Positions 35,372-43,750 of a DNA stretch of 64,000 nt are shown in pieces (position 1 is the first letter of the stretch; each line of letters begins with the position of its first letter). The DNA comes from Rhizobium phaseoli (lineage in GTDB: Bacteria; Pseudomonadota; Alphaproteobacteria; Rhizobiales; Rhizobiaceae): the NCBI RefSeq assembly GCF_010668805.1, contig NZ_WUFT01000014.1, forward strand, positions 62,001 through 126,000, given 5' to 3'. The position numbers and the translations under genes are program-made. The notes below the pieces were generated by a model that did not search any database, was not told the origin of the DNA, and worked only from the letters and a program-made list of their open reading frames with translations.

Positions 35372-35461
35372 AGGCGAGTTCGGCTCGCGCGGGTAAAATC
35401 ACCTCGCCGGGCGTGGAGACCTTGGCCCAGGCTGCATAATGCAGGAAAAGGGAAAAGGACC

Positions 35462-35893
35462 ATGGCCGGTGATATCGATTACAATCTCGACCGTTTCATC
35501 GACGCCCAGAACGGCATTTACGAACAGGCGCTCTCCGAGCTGAAAGCCGGGCGCAAGACGTCCCATTGGATGTGGTTCATCTTCCCGCAGATCGCTGGTC
35601 TCGGCACGTCGGCAACGGCGGAAAAATATGCGATCCGCTCGGCCGAGGAAACCGCTGCCTATCTTGCCGATCCCATTCTCTCAAGCCGGCTGCTACGCTG
35701 CATCGAAGCGATATTGTCGGTTGACGGCCGATCGGCGCATGAGATCCTCGGTTCACCCGACGACCTGAAGCTGCGCTCGTCGATGACATTGTTTGCCGCG
35801 ATCAGCGACCATGGCTCGCCCTTCCACCGGGTGATCGAGCATTTCTACCAAGGGAAATTCGACGAACGGACTATGGAAATCCTCCGGACTTAG
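35462..35893 (+). CDS. DUF1810 (calpastatin-like) family protein
   Basis: A 143-residue soluble protein of DUF1810. Family hallmarks are YNLDRFIDAQNGIYEQALSELKAGRKTSHWMWFIFPQIAGLG at the N-terminus, including the invariant WMWFIFPQ, then YAIRSAEETAAYLADPIL and LKLRSSMTLFAAIS near residue 103. These proteins are mostly helical and their role is unknown; the calpastatin label in databases is historical. The ATG follows AGGAAAAGGG. It is monocistronic as far as can be seen. Confidence 0.92.
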   Translation: MAGDIDYNLDRFIDAQNGIYEQALSELKAGRKTSHWMWFIFPQIAGLGTSATAEKYAIRSAEETAAYLADPILSSRLLRCIEAILSVDGRSAHEILGSPDDLKLRSSMTLFAAISDHGSPFHRVIEHFYQGKFDERTMEILRT

Positions 35894-35954
35894 AACAGGT
35901 AGATTTTAGGCCCGGTCGGCCCAATGTCGTCCGAGACCGCCGACAGTTTTGGCA

Positions 35955-36149
35955 TCACGCTCTGGCGGCCCGGCCTGCTTCCAGCGCAGCTATTTCGTCG
36001 GAGATTTCGCTCAACCGCTGACGCAGATCGCTGTCGGTGCCGTCATCGACCTCTTCCTCGCCGAAACAATAGCGGGCGTCATGGAGCTCCAGCTTGGCTT
36101 CGAGCTCGGCGCGTTTGGCATATAGGCGCTTGAGATAGACGTGGTTCAT
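35955..36149 (-). CDS. Small coiled-coil protein, hypothetical
   Basis: A 64-residue protein composed of two amphipathic helices (YLKRLYAKRAELEAKLELHDA and SDLRQRLSEISDEIAALEAGR) separated by an acidic turn (FGEEEVDDGTDSD). No signal peptide or membrane segment. Heptad spacing of leucine and isoleucine suggests a coiled coil or helical hairpin. It lies downstream of the TetR gene on the same strand with a 69-base gap. I do not recognise the family. Confidence 0.6.
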   Translation of the reverse strand: MNHVYLKRLYAKRAELEAKLELHDARYCFGEEEVDDGTDSDLRQRLSEISDEIAALEAGRAARA

Positions 36150-36218
36150 CTCCCGGTCTCCACTTTGTCCTCCGGTGATGGATGAACGGTATGGAAGCGG
36201 TAAGGTTCCCGAAGGAAT

Positions 36219-36842
36219 TCAGGCGAAAGACGCGATCGCCGCGTTGCAGGCCTTGGCGAAATGACCGCAGCAGCCGGCAGCGCCCATCGCCTGGCGGCTG
36301 ACACGCGCCCCCTCGAGCAGCAACGTCAACGTATCGGCAAGAAGCTCGGGCTCGCGCGCATCGGCCGCCGAACAGAGCGCGGCCAGGCGATCGCGCTGTT
36401 CGGCCTTGTGCCGTTCGATCATCTCGTGGGCGGGATGGCCCTCGCCCTTCAGTTCGATGGCGGCATTGGCGAGATCGCAGCCGGCGGGCTCGCCGTTCAG
36501 ACATTGCGCCCGCGTTTCCACCCAGGCATACAGCTGGGCGCGCGGATTGCCGGGATAGGCAACCTCCAGCTCACGCCAGATCGCACCCGCCTTTTCGGAG
36601 GCGCGGCGTAGCGTCTCGCAGACGAGTTCGTCCTTCGAGCCGAAATGCCGGTAGAGCGTCATCTTGTTGGTCAGAGCGGCGTCGGCGATGGCATCGACGC
36701 CGATGCCGCGGATGCCGCGCTCACGGAAAAGCTCCGACGCGGTCGAGACGATACGCTCCCTCGGCGGGATTCGATTTTCTGGAGCGGCTACGGAGATTTC
36801 ATTCAAAGTTTCTGATCTTTTCGCGGACGTAGTCCTTGACAT
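36219..36842 (-). CDS. TetR/AcrR-family transcriptional regulator
   Basis: A 207-residue repressor. The DNA-binding domain covers about residues 28-75, with RERIVSTASELFRERGIRGIGVDAIADAALTNKMTLYRHFGSKDELV containing the helix-turn-helix. The ligand domain is alpha-helical with several cysteines (CLNGEPAGCDLANA, GAAGCCGHF), typical of a TetR subgroup in proteobacteria. The divergent upstream region contains two palindromes that are probable operators, at 36858-36876 and 36877-36886. It is therefore likely to control itself and the divergent 71-residue protein gene. Ligand unknown. Confidence 0.92.
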   Translation of the reverse strand: MSRTTSAKRSETLNEISVAAPENRIPPRERIVSTASELFRERGIRGIGVDAIADAALTNKMTLYRHFGSKDELVCETLRRASEKAGAIWRELEVAYPGNPRAQLYAWVETRAQCLNGEPAGCDLANAAIELKGEGHPAHEMIERHKAEQRDRLAALCSAADAREPELLADTLTLLLEGARVSRQAMGAAGCCGHFAKACNAAIASFA

Positions 36843-36857
36843 CGATGTGACCGATCG

Positions 36858-36886
36858 GTAACAAATGCATTGTTACTTACCGGTAA
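36858..36886. promoter_or_regulatory. Twin palindromes, TetR operator candidates
   Basis: GTAACAA (36858-36864) and TTGTTAC (36870-36876) are perfect 7-bp arms around ATGCA. They are followed directly by the perfect palindrome TTACCGGTAA (36877-36886). Both lie 15 to 45 bases upstream of the TetR start and within the leader of the divergent small gene, the usual place for autorepression. Confidence 0.7.
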
Positions 36887-36969
36887 CACCACAAAACGCG
36901 AAAGTCAATGTCGAGAACACGGCAGCGGAAAGTGGAACACGGGCGACCGCCCACGAAAGGAGGACAACC

Positions 36970-37185
36970 ATGAGAAAGACCAGAGACGACCTGACGATAT
37001 CCGAAGCCCTTCGCGACCCCCTGATCGCCATGGTGTTGCGCGCCGACGGCGTGAAGCTTGAAGATTTCAAGCAACTCCTGGAGACGGCGGCCGGTAAACG
37101 CGAACCGCGCCCGACCTCAGTGGGCAACATGATCGGAGCGCTCGCAAGCCGCACCAATCTGCCGGCGATGCCCTGCTTCGGCTGA
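36970..37185 (+). CDS. Small soluble protein divergent from TetR regulator, hypothetical
   Basis: A 71-residue protein (MRKTRDDLTISEALRDPLIAMVLRADGVKLEDFKQLL...). It is preceded by a near-consensus ribosome-binding site AAAGGAGG seven bases before the ATG, which shows that it is translated. The N-terminal half is helical with the repeat-like ISEALRDPLIAMVLRADGV; the C-terminus has basic and small residues and one cysteine near the end. No membrane segment or signal peptide. It is divergent from the TetR gene and shares the operator region, so it may be the regulated target. Similar short proteins occur in rhizobia without an assigned role. Confidence 0.75.
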   Translation: MRKTRDDLTISEALRDPLIAMVLRADGVKLEDFKQLLETAAGKREPRPTSVGNMIGALASRTNLPAMPCFG

Positions 37186-37227
37186 ACAATCCGCTTAAAA
37201 TCTCGGGGGATCTTTCCCTGCCCCCGC

Positions 37228-37262
37228 CAAGGGCTGCCGTCACAAAGAGGCGGCGGCCCTTG
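37228..37262. terminator. Hairpin between convergent genes
   Basis: CAAGGGCTGCCG (37228-37239) can pair with CGGCGGCCCTTG (37251-37262) over twelve base pairs with one wobble pair, around an eleven-base loop. The right arm lies in the last codons of the MarR-type gene. It could stop transcription from both sides, though no T-run is seen. Confidence 0.5.
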
Positions 37263-37767
37263 CCGCTTGATCGTAATGCCCGGAAAGCACCCGGAGCGTC
37301 GCCGCCACCGCCGATGTCACCGCGGGATCGAGCCCGATCCCCTTCATAGACTCCACCAGCAACGCCTCCCGCACCGCCCGGTATTTCAGGCAGGTTTCAA
37401 AACCTTTTTCGGTGGCGGCGATCAGCTTCTCCTTGCCTGCCCGTGCGCTTGTCACGAGGCCACGTCTTTCCAGCTTCTTGATCGCGTAGATCACCAGATG
37501 CGTATCCTCGACGCCGAGCACGCTGCAGAGGTCGCCGAGCCGCTTCGGCCGCTGCCGGTGGGCCACCGAATGCAGCACCAGCACGTCGATTGCAGCACAG
37601 CCGGGCTCGCCCGCTGCCGTCATGCAGCGGACCATCCAACGATCGAAGGCATTGCCGGCGAGGATCAGGCCGAATTCCAGCTCCGAAAGAGCCGGCAGCG
37701 CGCCATCTGCCAGGTGTGCGGAGGAGACGATCGGTCCGATTTCCTGTCGCCCGCGCTGATCTGCCAT
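37240..37767 (-). CDS. MarR-like winged-helix regulator
   Basis: A 175-residue DNA-binding protein. The winged helix is seen as AIDVLVLHSVAHRQRPKRLGDLCSVLGVEDTHLVIYAIKKLERRGLVTSARAGKEKLI (about residues 58-115), with a recognition helix around DTHLVIYAIKKLERRGL. The N-terminal and C-terminal helices (LGLILAGNAFDRWMVRCM-type region) should form the dimer interface. Proteins of this type are often found beside hydantoinase/oxoprolinase genes. It is divergent from the fused hydantoinase gene with a 26-base dyad between them, so it is probably its repressor. Confidence 0.85.
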   Translation of the reverse strand: MADQRGRQEIGPIVSSAHLADGALPALSELEFGLILAGNAFDRWMVRCMTAAGEPGCAAIDVLVLHSVAHRQRPKRLGDLCSVLGVEDTHLVIYAIKKLERRGLVTSARAGKEKLIAATEKGFETCLKYRAVREALLVESMKGIGLDPAVTSAVAATLRVLSGHYDQAARAAASL

Positions 37768-37798
37768 GCCGCCCCTCCATGATTTCGAGAAGATAACG

Positions 37799-37824
37799 TT
37801 GACATTTTATCGATAAATCGTCAA
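37799..37824. promoter_or_regulatory. Dyad operator candidate for the MarR-like regulator
   Basis: A 26-base interrupted palindrome runs from TTGAC (37799-37803) to GTCAA (37820-37824), with the perfect core TTTATCGATAAA at its centre; only two positions per half fail to match. It lies between the divergent regulator and hydantoinase genes, about 28 bases before the hydantoinase start, and fits a MarR-type binding site. Confidence 0.7.
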
Positions 37825-37851
37825 TAAATTTTCAGTTCAATGGGAGGCCGG

Positions 37852-40800
37852 ATGATGGGCAGACAGTGGGATTTCTGGGTCGATCGCGGCGGCACTTTCA
37901 CCGATATCGTCGCGCGCCGTCCCGACGGTTCGCTCACCGCCCACAAGCTGCTCTCGGAAAATCCGGAAGCCTATCGCGACCCGGCGGTGCACGGGATCCG
38001 TGAGCTACTTGGTGTAGCAGCCGGCCAACCAATCCCTTCCGATCTCATTGGCGCGGTGAAGATGGGAACGACGGTCGCCACCAACGCGCTGCTGGAACGC
38101 AAGGGCGATCCGACGCTGCTGGTGACGACGAAGGGTTTTCGCGATGCGCTGGAGATCGGCTACCAGGCCCGCGCCGATATCTTCGCCAAAAAAATCGTCA
38201 AACCGGAACTGCTCTATTCCGACGTTATCGAGGCCGACGAGCGCGTGCTGGCGGACGGCACGGTGGAACGCGGCCTCGACGAACATGTCTTGCGGCAAGC
38301 ACTGGAAGCCGCCTACAGCAAGGGCCTGCGCGCGGTCGCCATCGTCTTCATGCATGCCTATCGCTATCCCCAGCATGAGCAGCAGGCCGCCGCCATCGCG
38401 CGCGCGATCGGCTTCACGCAGATCTCGCCGTCGCACGTGGTTTCACCGCTGATCAAGCTTGTCGGCCGCGGCGACACCGCCGTCGTCGACGCCTATCTGT
38501 CTCCGGTTCTCCGGCGCTATGTCGATCAGGTCGCCGCCGAGCTCGGCACTGGCGAAGGCGAAGGCCCAAAGCTGATGTTCATGCAGTCCTCCGGCGGGCT
38601 GACCGACGCGCACCTCTTCCAGGGCAAGGACGCGATCCTCTCCGGCCCCGCCGGCGGCGTGGTCGGCGCGGTCGAGGTCTCGCGCATCGCCGGTTTCAAC
38701 AGGATGATCGGCTTCGACATGGGCGGCACTTCGACCGATGTTTCGCATTACGACGGTGAACTGGAACGCGCCTTCGAGACCGAAGTCGCCGGCGTGCGCA
38801 TGCGCGCCCCAATGATGAAGATCCACACCGTCGCTGCCGGCGGCGGTTCGATCTTGAGCTATGACGGTTCGCGCTTCCGGGTTGGTCCTGAATCAGCCGG
38901 CGCCACGCCCGGCCCGAAATCCTATCGACGCGGCGGCCCACTCACTGTTACCGACGCCAACATCATGGCCGGTAAGCTGCTGCCGGAGTTCTTCCCTGAA
39001 ATCTTCGGGCCGTTGCAGGACCTGCCGCTCGATGCCGAGACGGTGAGTGCCGCCTTCGCCGACATGGCGCAGACGATCGGCGGCGGGCGGACGGCGGAAG
39101 ACGTCGCCGACGGTTTTCTCGCCATCGCCGTCGAGAACATGGCCAATGCCATCAAGAAGATCTCCGTCCAGCGCGGTTATGACGTTTCGGACTATGCGCT
39201 CACCTGCTTCGGCGGCGCCGGTGGCCAGCATGCCTGCCTTGTCGCCGACAGCCTCGGCATGAAGACCGTGCTGATCCACCCCTTCTCCGGCATTCTCTCG
39301 GCCTATGGCATGGGTCTTGCCGATATTCGCGCCACGCGCCAGCGCGCGGTGCTCACGGAACTCGCCACGGCGTTGACGACGATCGCCGACATCCGGGCCG
39401 GGTTGGCCGAGGAGGTGCGCGAGGAATTGACGCTGCAGGGTGTCGAGGCTGGCGATATGGAAATCGTCACCCGCCTGCACCTGCAATACAAGGGCACCGA
39501 CACCGCCCTGCCCGTCGCCTTCGGGCCGCAGGAAGAAATGGCGCAGGCCTTTGCCGCCGCCCATAAGAAGCAGTTCGGCTTCATCTTTGAAGACCGGCCT
39601 GTTGTCGTCGATTCCATCGAAGTCGAGGGCATTGGCGGCGGCGCCGACATCGAGGAAGCGGACATACAGGCGGAAGCCTCCGAGCCGGAAGCCCTTCGCA
39701 CGACCCGCTTCTATTCCGGCGGAACATGGCGCGAAGCCGGCATTTTCAGGCGCGACGGGCTGAAGCCGGGCGCCGTCCTCAAGGGACCTGCCCTCATTAT
39801 CGAACCACATCAGACGATCGTCGTCGAAGCCGGCTGGCAGGCAAGGCTTACCGGCCACGACCATATTGTGCTCACCCGCGAGATTCCGCTTTCCCGCAAC
39901 GCGGCGATCGGCACCAGCGCCGACCCGGTTATGCTCGAAGTCTTCAACAATCTGTTCATGGCGATCGCCGAGCAGATGGGCGTGACGCTGCAGAACACGG
40001 CTCATTCCGTCAACATCAAGGAGCGGCTCGATTTCTCCTGCGCCGTCTTCGACCGCACCGGCGCGCTCGTCGCCAATGCGCCGCATATGCCGGTGCATCT
40101 CGGCTCGATGGACCGGTCGGTCGAAACGATCATCCGCCTCAATGAAGGCCGCATCCGCCCGGGCGACGTCTTTGCGCTCAACGCTCCCTATAATGGCGGC
40201 ACGCATCTGCCCGACATCACCGTCGTTACGCCGGTTTTCGACGATCCGGGAGAGGTCATTCTGTTTTACGTCGCCTCGCGTGGTCATCATGCCGATATCG
40301 GCGGAAAGGCGCCGGGCTCGATGACGCCGCGGGCGACGAAGGTCGACGAGGAAGGTGTGCTGATCGACAATTTCCTGCTGGTCGACAAAGGCCGTTTCCG
40401 CGAGGGCGACTTCGCAGCGATGCTGACTGACCATGCCTATCCCGCCCGCAATCCGGCCCAGAACCTCGCGGACGTCAAGGCGCAGATCGCCGCCAACGAA
40501 AAGGGCGTGCAGGAATTGCGCAAGATGGTCTCCCATTTCGGGCTCGACGTCGTCGAAGCCTATATGGGCCATGTGCAGGACAATGCCGAAGAGAGCGTGC
40601 GCCGAGTGATCGCCCGGCTGAGCGACAGCGAATTCACCTATCCCACCGACCAGGGCGCCGTCATCAAGGTGAAAATCACCGTCGACAGAAAAGCGCGTGA
40701 GGCGACGGTCGATTTCACCGGCACCAGCGCGCAGCAGCCGACCAATTTCAATGCACCGGAACCGGTGACGCGCGCCGCCGTGCTGTATGTCTTCCGGGTT

Positions 40801-41466
40801 ATGGTCGAGCAGCCGATCCCGATGAATGCCGGCTGCCTGCGGCCGATCAGGATCATCGTGCCCGACGGTTCGATGCTGCGCCCGGCCTATCCCGCCGCCG
40901 TCGTCGCCGGCAATGTCGAGACCAGCCAGCATGTGACCAACGCGCTGTTCGGGGCGCTCGGCACGCTGGCGGCAGCCCAGGGCTCAATGAACAACCTGAC
41001 CTTCGGCAACGCCGTTTATCAATATTACGAGACGATCTGTGCCGGCGGCCCCGCCGGTCTGCTCAATGATGGCACTGGCTTCAGCGGCGCCGATGGTGTG
41101 CACACCCACATGACCAATTCGCGGCTGACCGATCCTGAAGTGCTGGAATTCCGTTTTCCCGTCGTGCTCGAGGATTTCCACATCCGCCGTGGCTCCGGCG
41201 GCAAGGGACAGTATAGCTCCGGCGGCGGAACCGAGCGCACCATCCGCTTCCTGGAGACGATGGATTGCAGCATTCTCTCCTCCCACCGCACGATCCGGCC
41301 GTTCGGCCTCAACGGCGGGGAAGACGGGCAATTGGGAAAAACCGAGATCCGCCGCGCCGATGGCAAGGTCGAAAGGCTGGAGGGCGCTGATCAGGCAATG
41401 CTTGCCGCCGGCGATGCCGTGATCGTCACGACGCCGACCGGCGGTGGCTACGGCAAACCGGTTTAG
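37852..41466 (+). CDS. Fused hydantoinase A-hydantoinase B/oxoprolinase
   Basis: A 1204-residue ATP-dependent enzyme of the hydantoinase/5-oxoprolinase family, with HyuA and HyuB halves in one chain as in 5-oxoprolinase. The N-terminal half starts with the ASKHA phosphate loop DFWVDRGGTFTDIVARRPDG, then MGTTVATNALLERKG and the second nucleotide-binding segment IGFDMGGTSTDVSHYDGELE near residue 285. The HyuB half starts near residue 690 (DPVMLEVFNNLFMAIAEQMG), with HSVNIKERLDFSCAVFD and the metal-site-like NAPYNGGTHLPDITVV. The ATG at 37852 has GGGAGG upstream. Candidate substrates are 5-oxoproline or hydantoins; no separate racemase or carbamoylase gene is adjacent. It is divergent from the MarR-type regulator. 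Confidence 0.93.
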   Translation: MMGRQWDFWVDRGGTFTDIVARRPDGSLTAHKLLSENPEAYRDPAVHGIRELLGVAAGQPIPSDLIGAVKMGTTVATNALLERKGDPTLLVTTKGFRDALEIGYQARADIFAKKIVKPELLYSDVIEADERVLADGTVERGLDEHVLRQALEAAYSKGLRAVAIVFMHAYRYPQHEQQAAAIARAIGFTQISPSHVVSPLIKLVGRGDTAVVDAYLSPVLRRYVDQVAAELGTGEGEGPKLMFMQSSGGLTDAHLFQGKDAILSGPAGGVVGAVEVSRIAGFNRMIGFDMGGTSTDVSHYDGELERAFETEVAGVRMRAPMMKIHTVAAGGGSILSYDGSRFRVGPESAGATPGPKSYRRGGPLTVTDANIMAGKLLPEFFPEIFGPLQDLPLDAETVSAAFADMAQTIGGGRTAEDVADGFLAIAVENMANAIKKISVQRGYDVSDYALTCFGGAGGQHACLVADSLGMKTVLIHPFSGILSAYGMGLADIRATRQRAVLTELATALTTIADIRAGLAEEVREELTLQGVEAGDMEIVTRLHLQYKGTDTALPVAFGPQEEMAQAFAAAHKKQFGFIFEDRPVVVDSIEVEGIGGGADIEEADIQAEASEPEALRTTRFYSGGTWREAGIFRRDGLKPGAVLKGPALIIEPHQTIVVEAGWQARLTGHDHIVLTREIPLSRNAAIGTSADPVMLEVFNNLFMAIAEQMGVTLQNTAHSVNIKERLDFSCAVFDRTGALVANAPHMPVHLGSMDRSVETIIRLNEGRIRPGDVFALNAPYNGGTHLPDITVVTPVFDDPGEVILFYVASRGHHADIGGKAPGSMTPRATKVDEEGVLIDNFLLVDKGRFREGDFAAMLTDHAYPARNPAQNLADVKAQIAANEKGVQELRKMVSHFGLDVVEAYMGHVQDNAEESVRRVIARLSDSEFTYPTDQGAVIKVKITVDRKAREATVDFTGTSAQQPTNFNAPEPVTRAAVLYVFRVMVEQPIPMNAGCLRPIRIIVPDGSMLRPAYPAAVVAGNVETSQHVTNALFGALGTLAAAQGSMNNLTFGNAVYQYYETICAGGPAGLLNDGTGFSGADGVHTHMTNSRLTDPEVLEFRFPVVLEDFHIRRGSGGKGQYSSGGGTERTIRFLETMDCSILSSHRTIRPFGLNGGEDGQLGKTEIRRADGKVERLEGADQAMLAAGDAVIVTTPTGGGYGKPV

Positions 41467-42323
41467 AGGATCGGTTTGCCGCCGGTGACCGCGATTGTCG
41501 CGCCGGAGACATAACTCGACAAGGGATCGGCCAACATCACATAGGTCGTTGCCAGCTCGGCCGGCTGGCCGGGCCGTTTCATCGGCACCTGCTTGCCGAA
41601 GTTGCTGACGCTTTCCTCAGGCAGGGTCGAGGGAATGAGCGGCGTCCAGATCGGCCCCGGCGCCACGGCATTGGCGCGAATGCCTTTCTCGGCCAGAAGC
41701 TGGGCGAGGCCGGCGGTGAAATTCTGGATCGCGCCCTTGGTTGTCGCATAGGCAAGCAGTGTCGGGTTCGGGCTGTCCGAATTGATCGAGGCGGTGTTGA
41801 TGATGGAACTGCCGGGCTTCATATGGGGAACGGCCGCCTTGGTCAGGTAGAACATCGCATGGATATTGACCTTGAAGGTCAGTTCCCACTCCTCGTCGCT
41901 GATCTCGTCGATACTCTTGAAGCTCGCCTGATGCGCGGCATTGTTGACGAGGATGTCAATACCGCCGAGCTCCTTGACCGCCGTCTCGACGATCTGCCGG
42001 CACAGAGCCGGATCCTGGATATCGCCGCTGACGAGCACGGCCTTGCGACCGGCCTCCTCGACGAGCCGCTTTGTCTCGTCGGCATCCTCATCCTCGTCGA
42101 GATAGGAAATTACGATATCGGCGCCTTCCCTGGCATAGGCTATCGCCACTGCCCGGCCGATGCCGCTATCGCCACCGGTGATGATCGCCCGCTTGCCTTT
42201 CAGTCGGTCGGAGCCGCGATAGCTTTTTTCGCCATGATCGGGGACGGGATCCATCTGCGCGGTAAAACCCGGCATCGGCTGTTTCTGGGATGGGAACGGC
42301 GGTGTCGGATAATTCGTCATCAT
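41463..42323 (-). CDS. SDR family oxidoreductase, general-stress/YghA type
   Basis: A 286-residue short-chain dehydrogenase with the N-terminal extension (YPTPPFPSQKQPMPGFTAQMDPVPDHGEKSYRGSDRLKGK) that marks the stress-associated YghA/YdaD group. The NAD(P) motif is ITGGDSGIGRAVAIAYAREG near residue 48, NNAAHQ follows the fourth strand, the catalytic tyrosine and lysine are in LLAYATTKGAIQNFT, and VAPGPIWTPLIPS closes the cofactor site. It ends SGATIAVTGGKPIL. Its stop overlaps that of the convergent hydantoinase gene by four bases. The substrate is unknown; members of this group are often induced by osmotic or stationary-phase stress. Confidence 0.93.
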   Translation of the reverse strand: MMTNYPTPPFPSQKQPMPGFTAQMDPVPDHGEKSYRGSDRLKGKRAIITGGDSGIGRAVAIAYAREGADIVISYLDEDEDADETKRLVEEAGRKAVLVSGDIQDPALCRQIVETAVKELGGIDILVNNAAHQASFKSIDEISDEEWELTFKVNIHAMFYLTKAAVPHMKPGSSIINTASINSDSPNPTLLAYATTKGAIQNFTAGLAQLLAEKGIRANAVAPGPIWTPLIPSTLPEESVSNFGKQVPMKRPGQPAELATTYVMLADPLSSYVSGATIAVTGGKPIL

Positions 42324-42435
42324 GATCTCCTGGGTTCAGGGGTCAAACTCAAGCTACGGCTTGTTGTTCCAAGCGGGATTACGACTGCATAGTTTTCGGA
42401 TAAGATGACCGGGAAATAGACATCGAGGACACATC

Positions 42436-42684
42436 ATGATGCGTGTCGATCTAGAGGAAGCCGAGGTCCGTCTCAGCGAATTGCTCGGTCGCGTCGAAGC
42501 CGGAGAGACTTTCGAGATACTGCGGCATGGGAAGCCGGTCGCGCAACTTGTGCCCATGAAGACATCGGTAAAAGCGATCGATATAGAACGGCTGAAGACA
42601 TTGACCGCCTCGATGCAGCCGCCTGACGAACCGGTCGATTCCGCAACGTTCATTCGGGGTATGCGCGACACAGATCGCTATTGA
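42436..42684 (+). CDS. Phd/YefM-family antitoxin, no toxin gene following
   Basis: An 82-residue antitoxin. The Phd/YefM fold is seen in the first 50 residues: MRVDLEEAEVRLSELLGRVEAGETFEILRHGKPVAQLVPM, which forms the DNA-binding dimer. The C-terminal tail (IERLKTLTASMQPPDEPVDSATFIRGMRDTDRY) is of the kind that wraps VapC-type toxins; MRDTDRY endings usually overlap a vapC start. Here a TGATG overlap is present, but the frame that would start at that ATG is a short arginine/tryptophan-rich run that soon stops, not a PIN domain. The gene is therefore an orphan or its toxin has been lost. GAGG lies seven bases before the ATG. Confidence 0.85.
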   Translation: MMRVDLEEAEVRLSELLGRVEAGETFEILRHGKPVAQLVPMKTSVKAIDIERLKTLTASMQPPDEPVDSATFIRGMRDTDRY

Positions 42685-42888
42685 TGCTTTCCGTCGGGAA
42701 TCGTCGCCGAAGGTGGTGGCTGAAGGGTAATCCGTGAGTTTTTCTTTCCTAAAGTTCGTCTCACATAACTCTTCAAGCTTCTGTCGCCGTCGCATCCGCC
42801 CGCACGATCAACCTACAAGATGTTGCGATTTGCCACAGCGACCGCTATGCCATAGTAATGTAACATGGTCGCAGTTTTAACGAGGTTC

Positions 42889-43728
42889 ATGGAATTGGAC
42901 GGAAAGACATCACCCGCAGTTTACACCGAAGATGAGGCCCACGCCGACGACGTCGCGGGCAAGGGTGTGCGTCGCGCCCGCGTCAGCGGCATCGACCGTG
43001 CGCTTCAAGTGATCGATCATCTTTATGAGACCGGGTCGCCTGCCGGCGTCTATGCGATCGCCAAGGCGGTGAAGGCGCCGCTGTCGACCGTTTACGTCAT
43101 CGTCGACGATCTGGTCGAGAAGAACATGCTGACGCGTCAGGCGGACGGCTCGATCTGGCTCGGCGCCCGCCTCTATCATTACGGCCTTGCCTATGCCCGG
43201 TCGCTGGATTTCATGAGCATCGCCACCCACGAGATGCACGATCTCTGTCGCCAGGCCGGCGAAACCGTGCAGGTCTGCGGCCGCGACGGCGATTATATGC
43301 TGGTGCTTGCCATGGCCGACGGCCCGAGCCACTTCCAGGTGGCGTCGCGCGTCGGCACCCGCGTGCCGCTGAACTGGACGGCGTCTGGCCGCCTGCTCGC
43401 CGGCCACCTGCCGGAGGAGGAGCGCATCGAGCTGTTCAAGCGCTGCGCCCGCTCGTCACCGACCGGCCGCGCCGAGATCGATCCGAGCACCCTGTCGGAA
43501 GCCGCTGGCAAGGCCTTCGAGGCGCGCCTGTCGATCCAGGCGGGGGAATCCGATTATGCAGTTGCCTGCATCGCCTCGCCGATCTGCGATCGCGACGGCC
43601 AGTGCGTCGCTACCATTTCCATCGTGCTACCGGAGCAGAAGGCCTTTTCCGACGAGAACCACTATACCGCGCACGTGCGCAGTTCGGCGGAGCGGATCGA
43701 AAAGCTGATGGGCTGGCGCAACCGCTGA
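42889..43728 (+). CDS. IclR-family transcriptional regulator
   Basis: A 279-residue regulator with an N-terminal winged helix (SGIDRALQVIDHLYETGSPAGVYAIAKAVKAPLSTVYVIVDDLVEKNMLTR, about residues 33-85) and a C-terminal effector domain of the IclR type (THEMHDLCRQAGETVQVCGRDGDYMLVLAMADGP, VPLNWTASGRLLAGHLPEEER, YAVACIASPICDRDGQCVATISIVLP). The start is uncertain: 42889 has GAGG nearby at short spacing, while an in-frame ATG at 42865 has no clear site. It converges on the amidohydrolase gene with 22 bases between the stops, so it may control that gene through the AT-rich region at about 44990. Effector unknown. Confidence 0.9.
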   Translation: MELDGKTSPAVYTEDEAHADDVAGKGVRRARVSGIDRALQVIDHLYETGSPAGVYAIAKAVKAPLSTVYVIVDDLVEKNMLTRQADGSIWLGARLYHYGLAYARSLDFMSIATHEMHDLCRQAGETVQVCGRDGDYMLVLAMADGPSHFQVASRVGTRVPLNWTASGRLLAGHLPEEERIELFKRCARSSPTGRAEIDPSTLSEAAGKAFEARLSIQAGESDYAVACIASPICDRDGQCVATISIVLPEQKAFSDENHYTAHVRSSAERIEKLMGWRNR

Positions 43729-43750
43729 ACGCTTCGCTCATCAGCGGATC

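Noticed and set aside
38893..40932. 679-codon minus-strand open frame inside the hydantoinase gene
   Set aside because: Antisense to conserved HyuA/HyuB sequence; composition is Arg/His/Asp-rich, as expected for a shadow frame.
42682..42750. VapC toxin gene expected after the Phd/YefM antitoxin
   Set aside because: The frame at the overlapping ATG encodes a short Arg/Trp-rich run and stops after about 16 codons; no PIN-domain Asp motif is present in any frame nearby.
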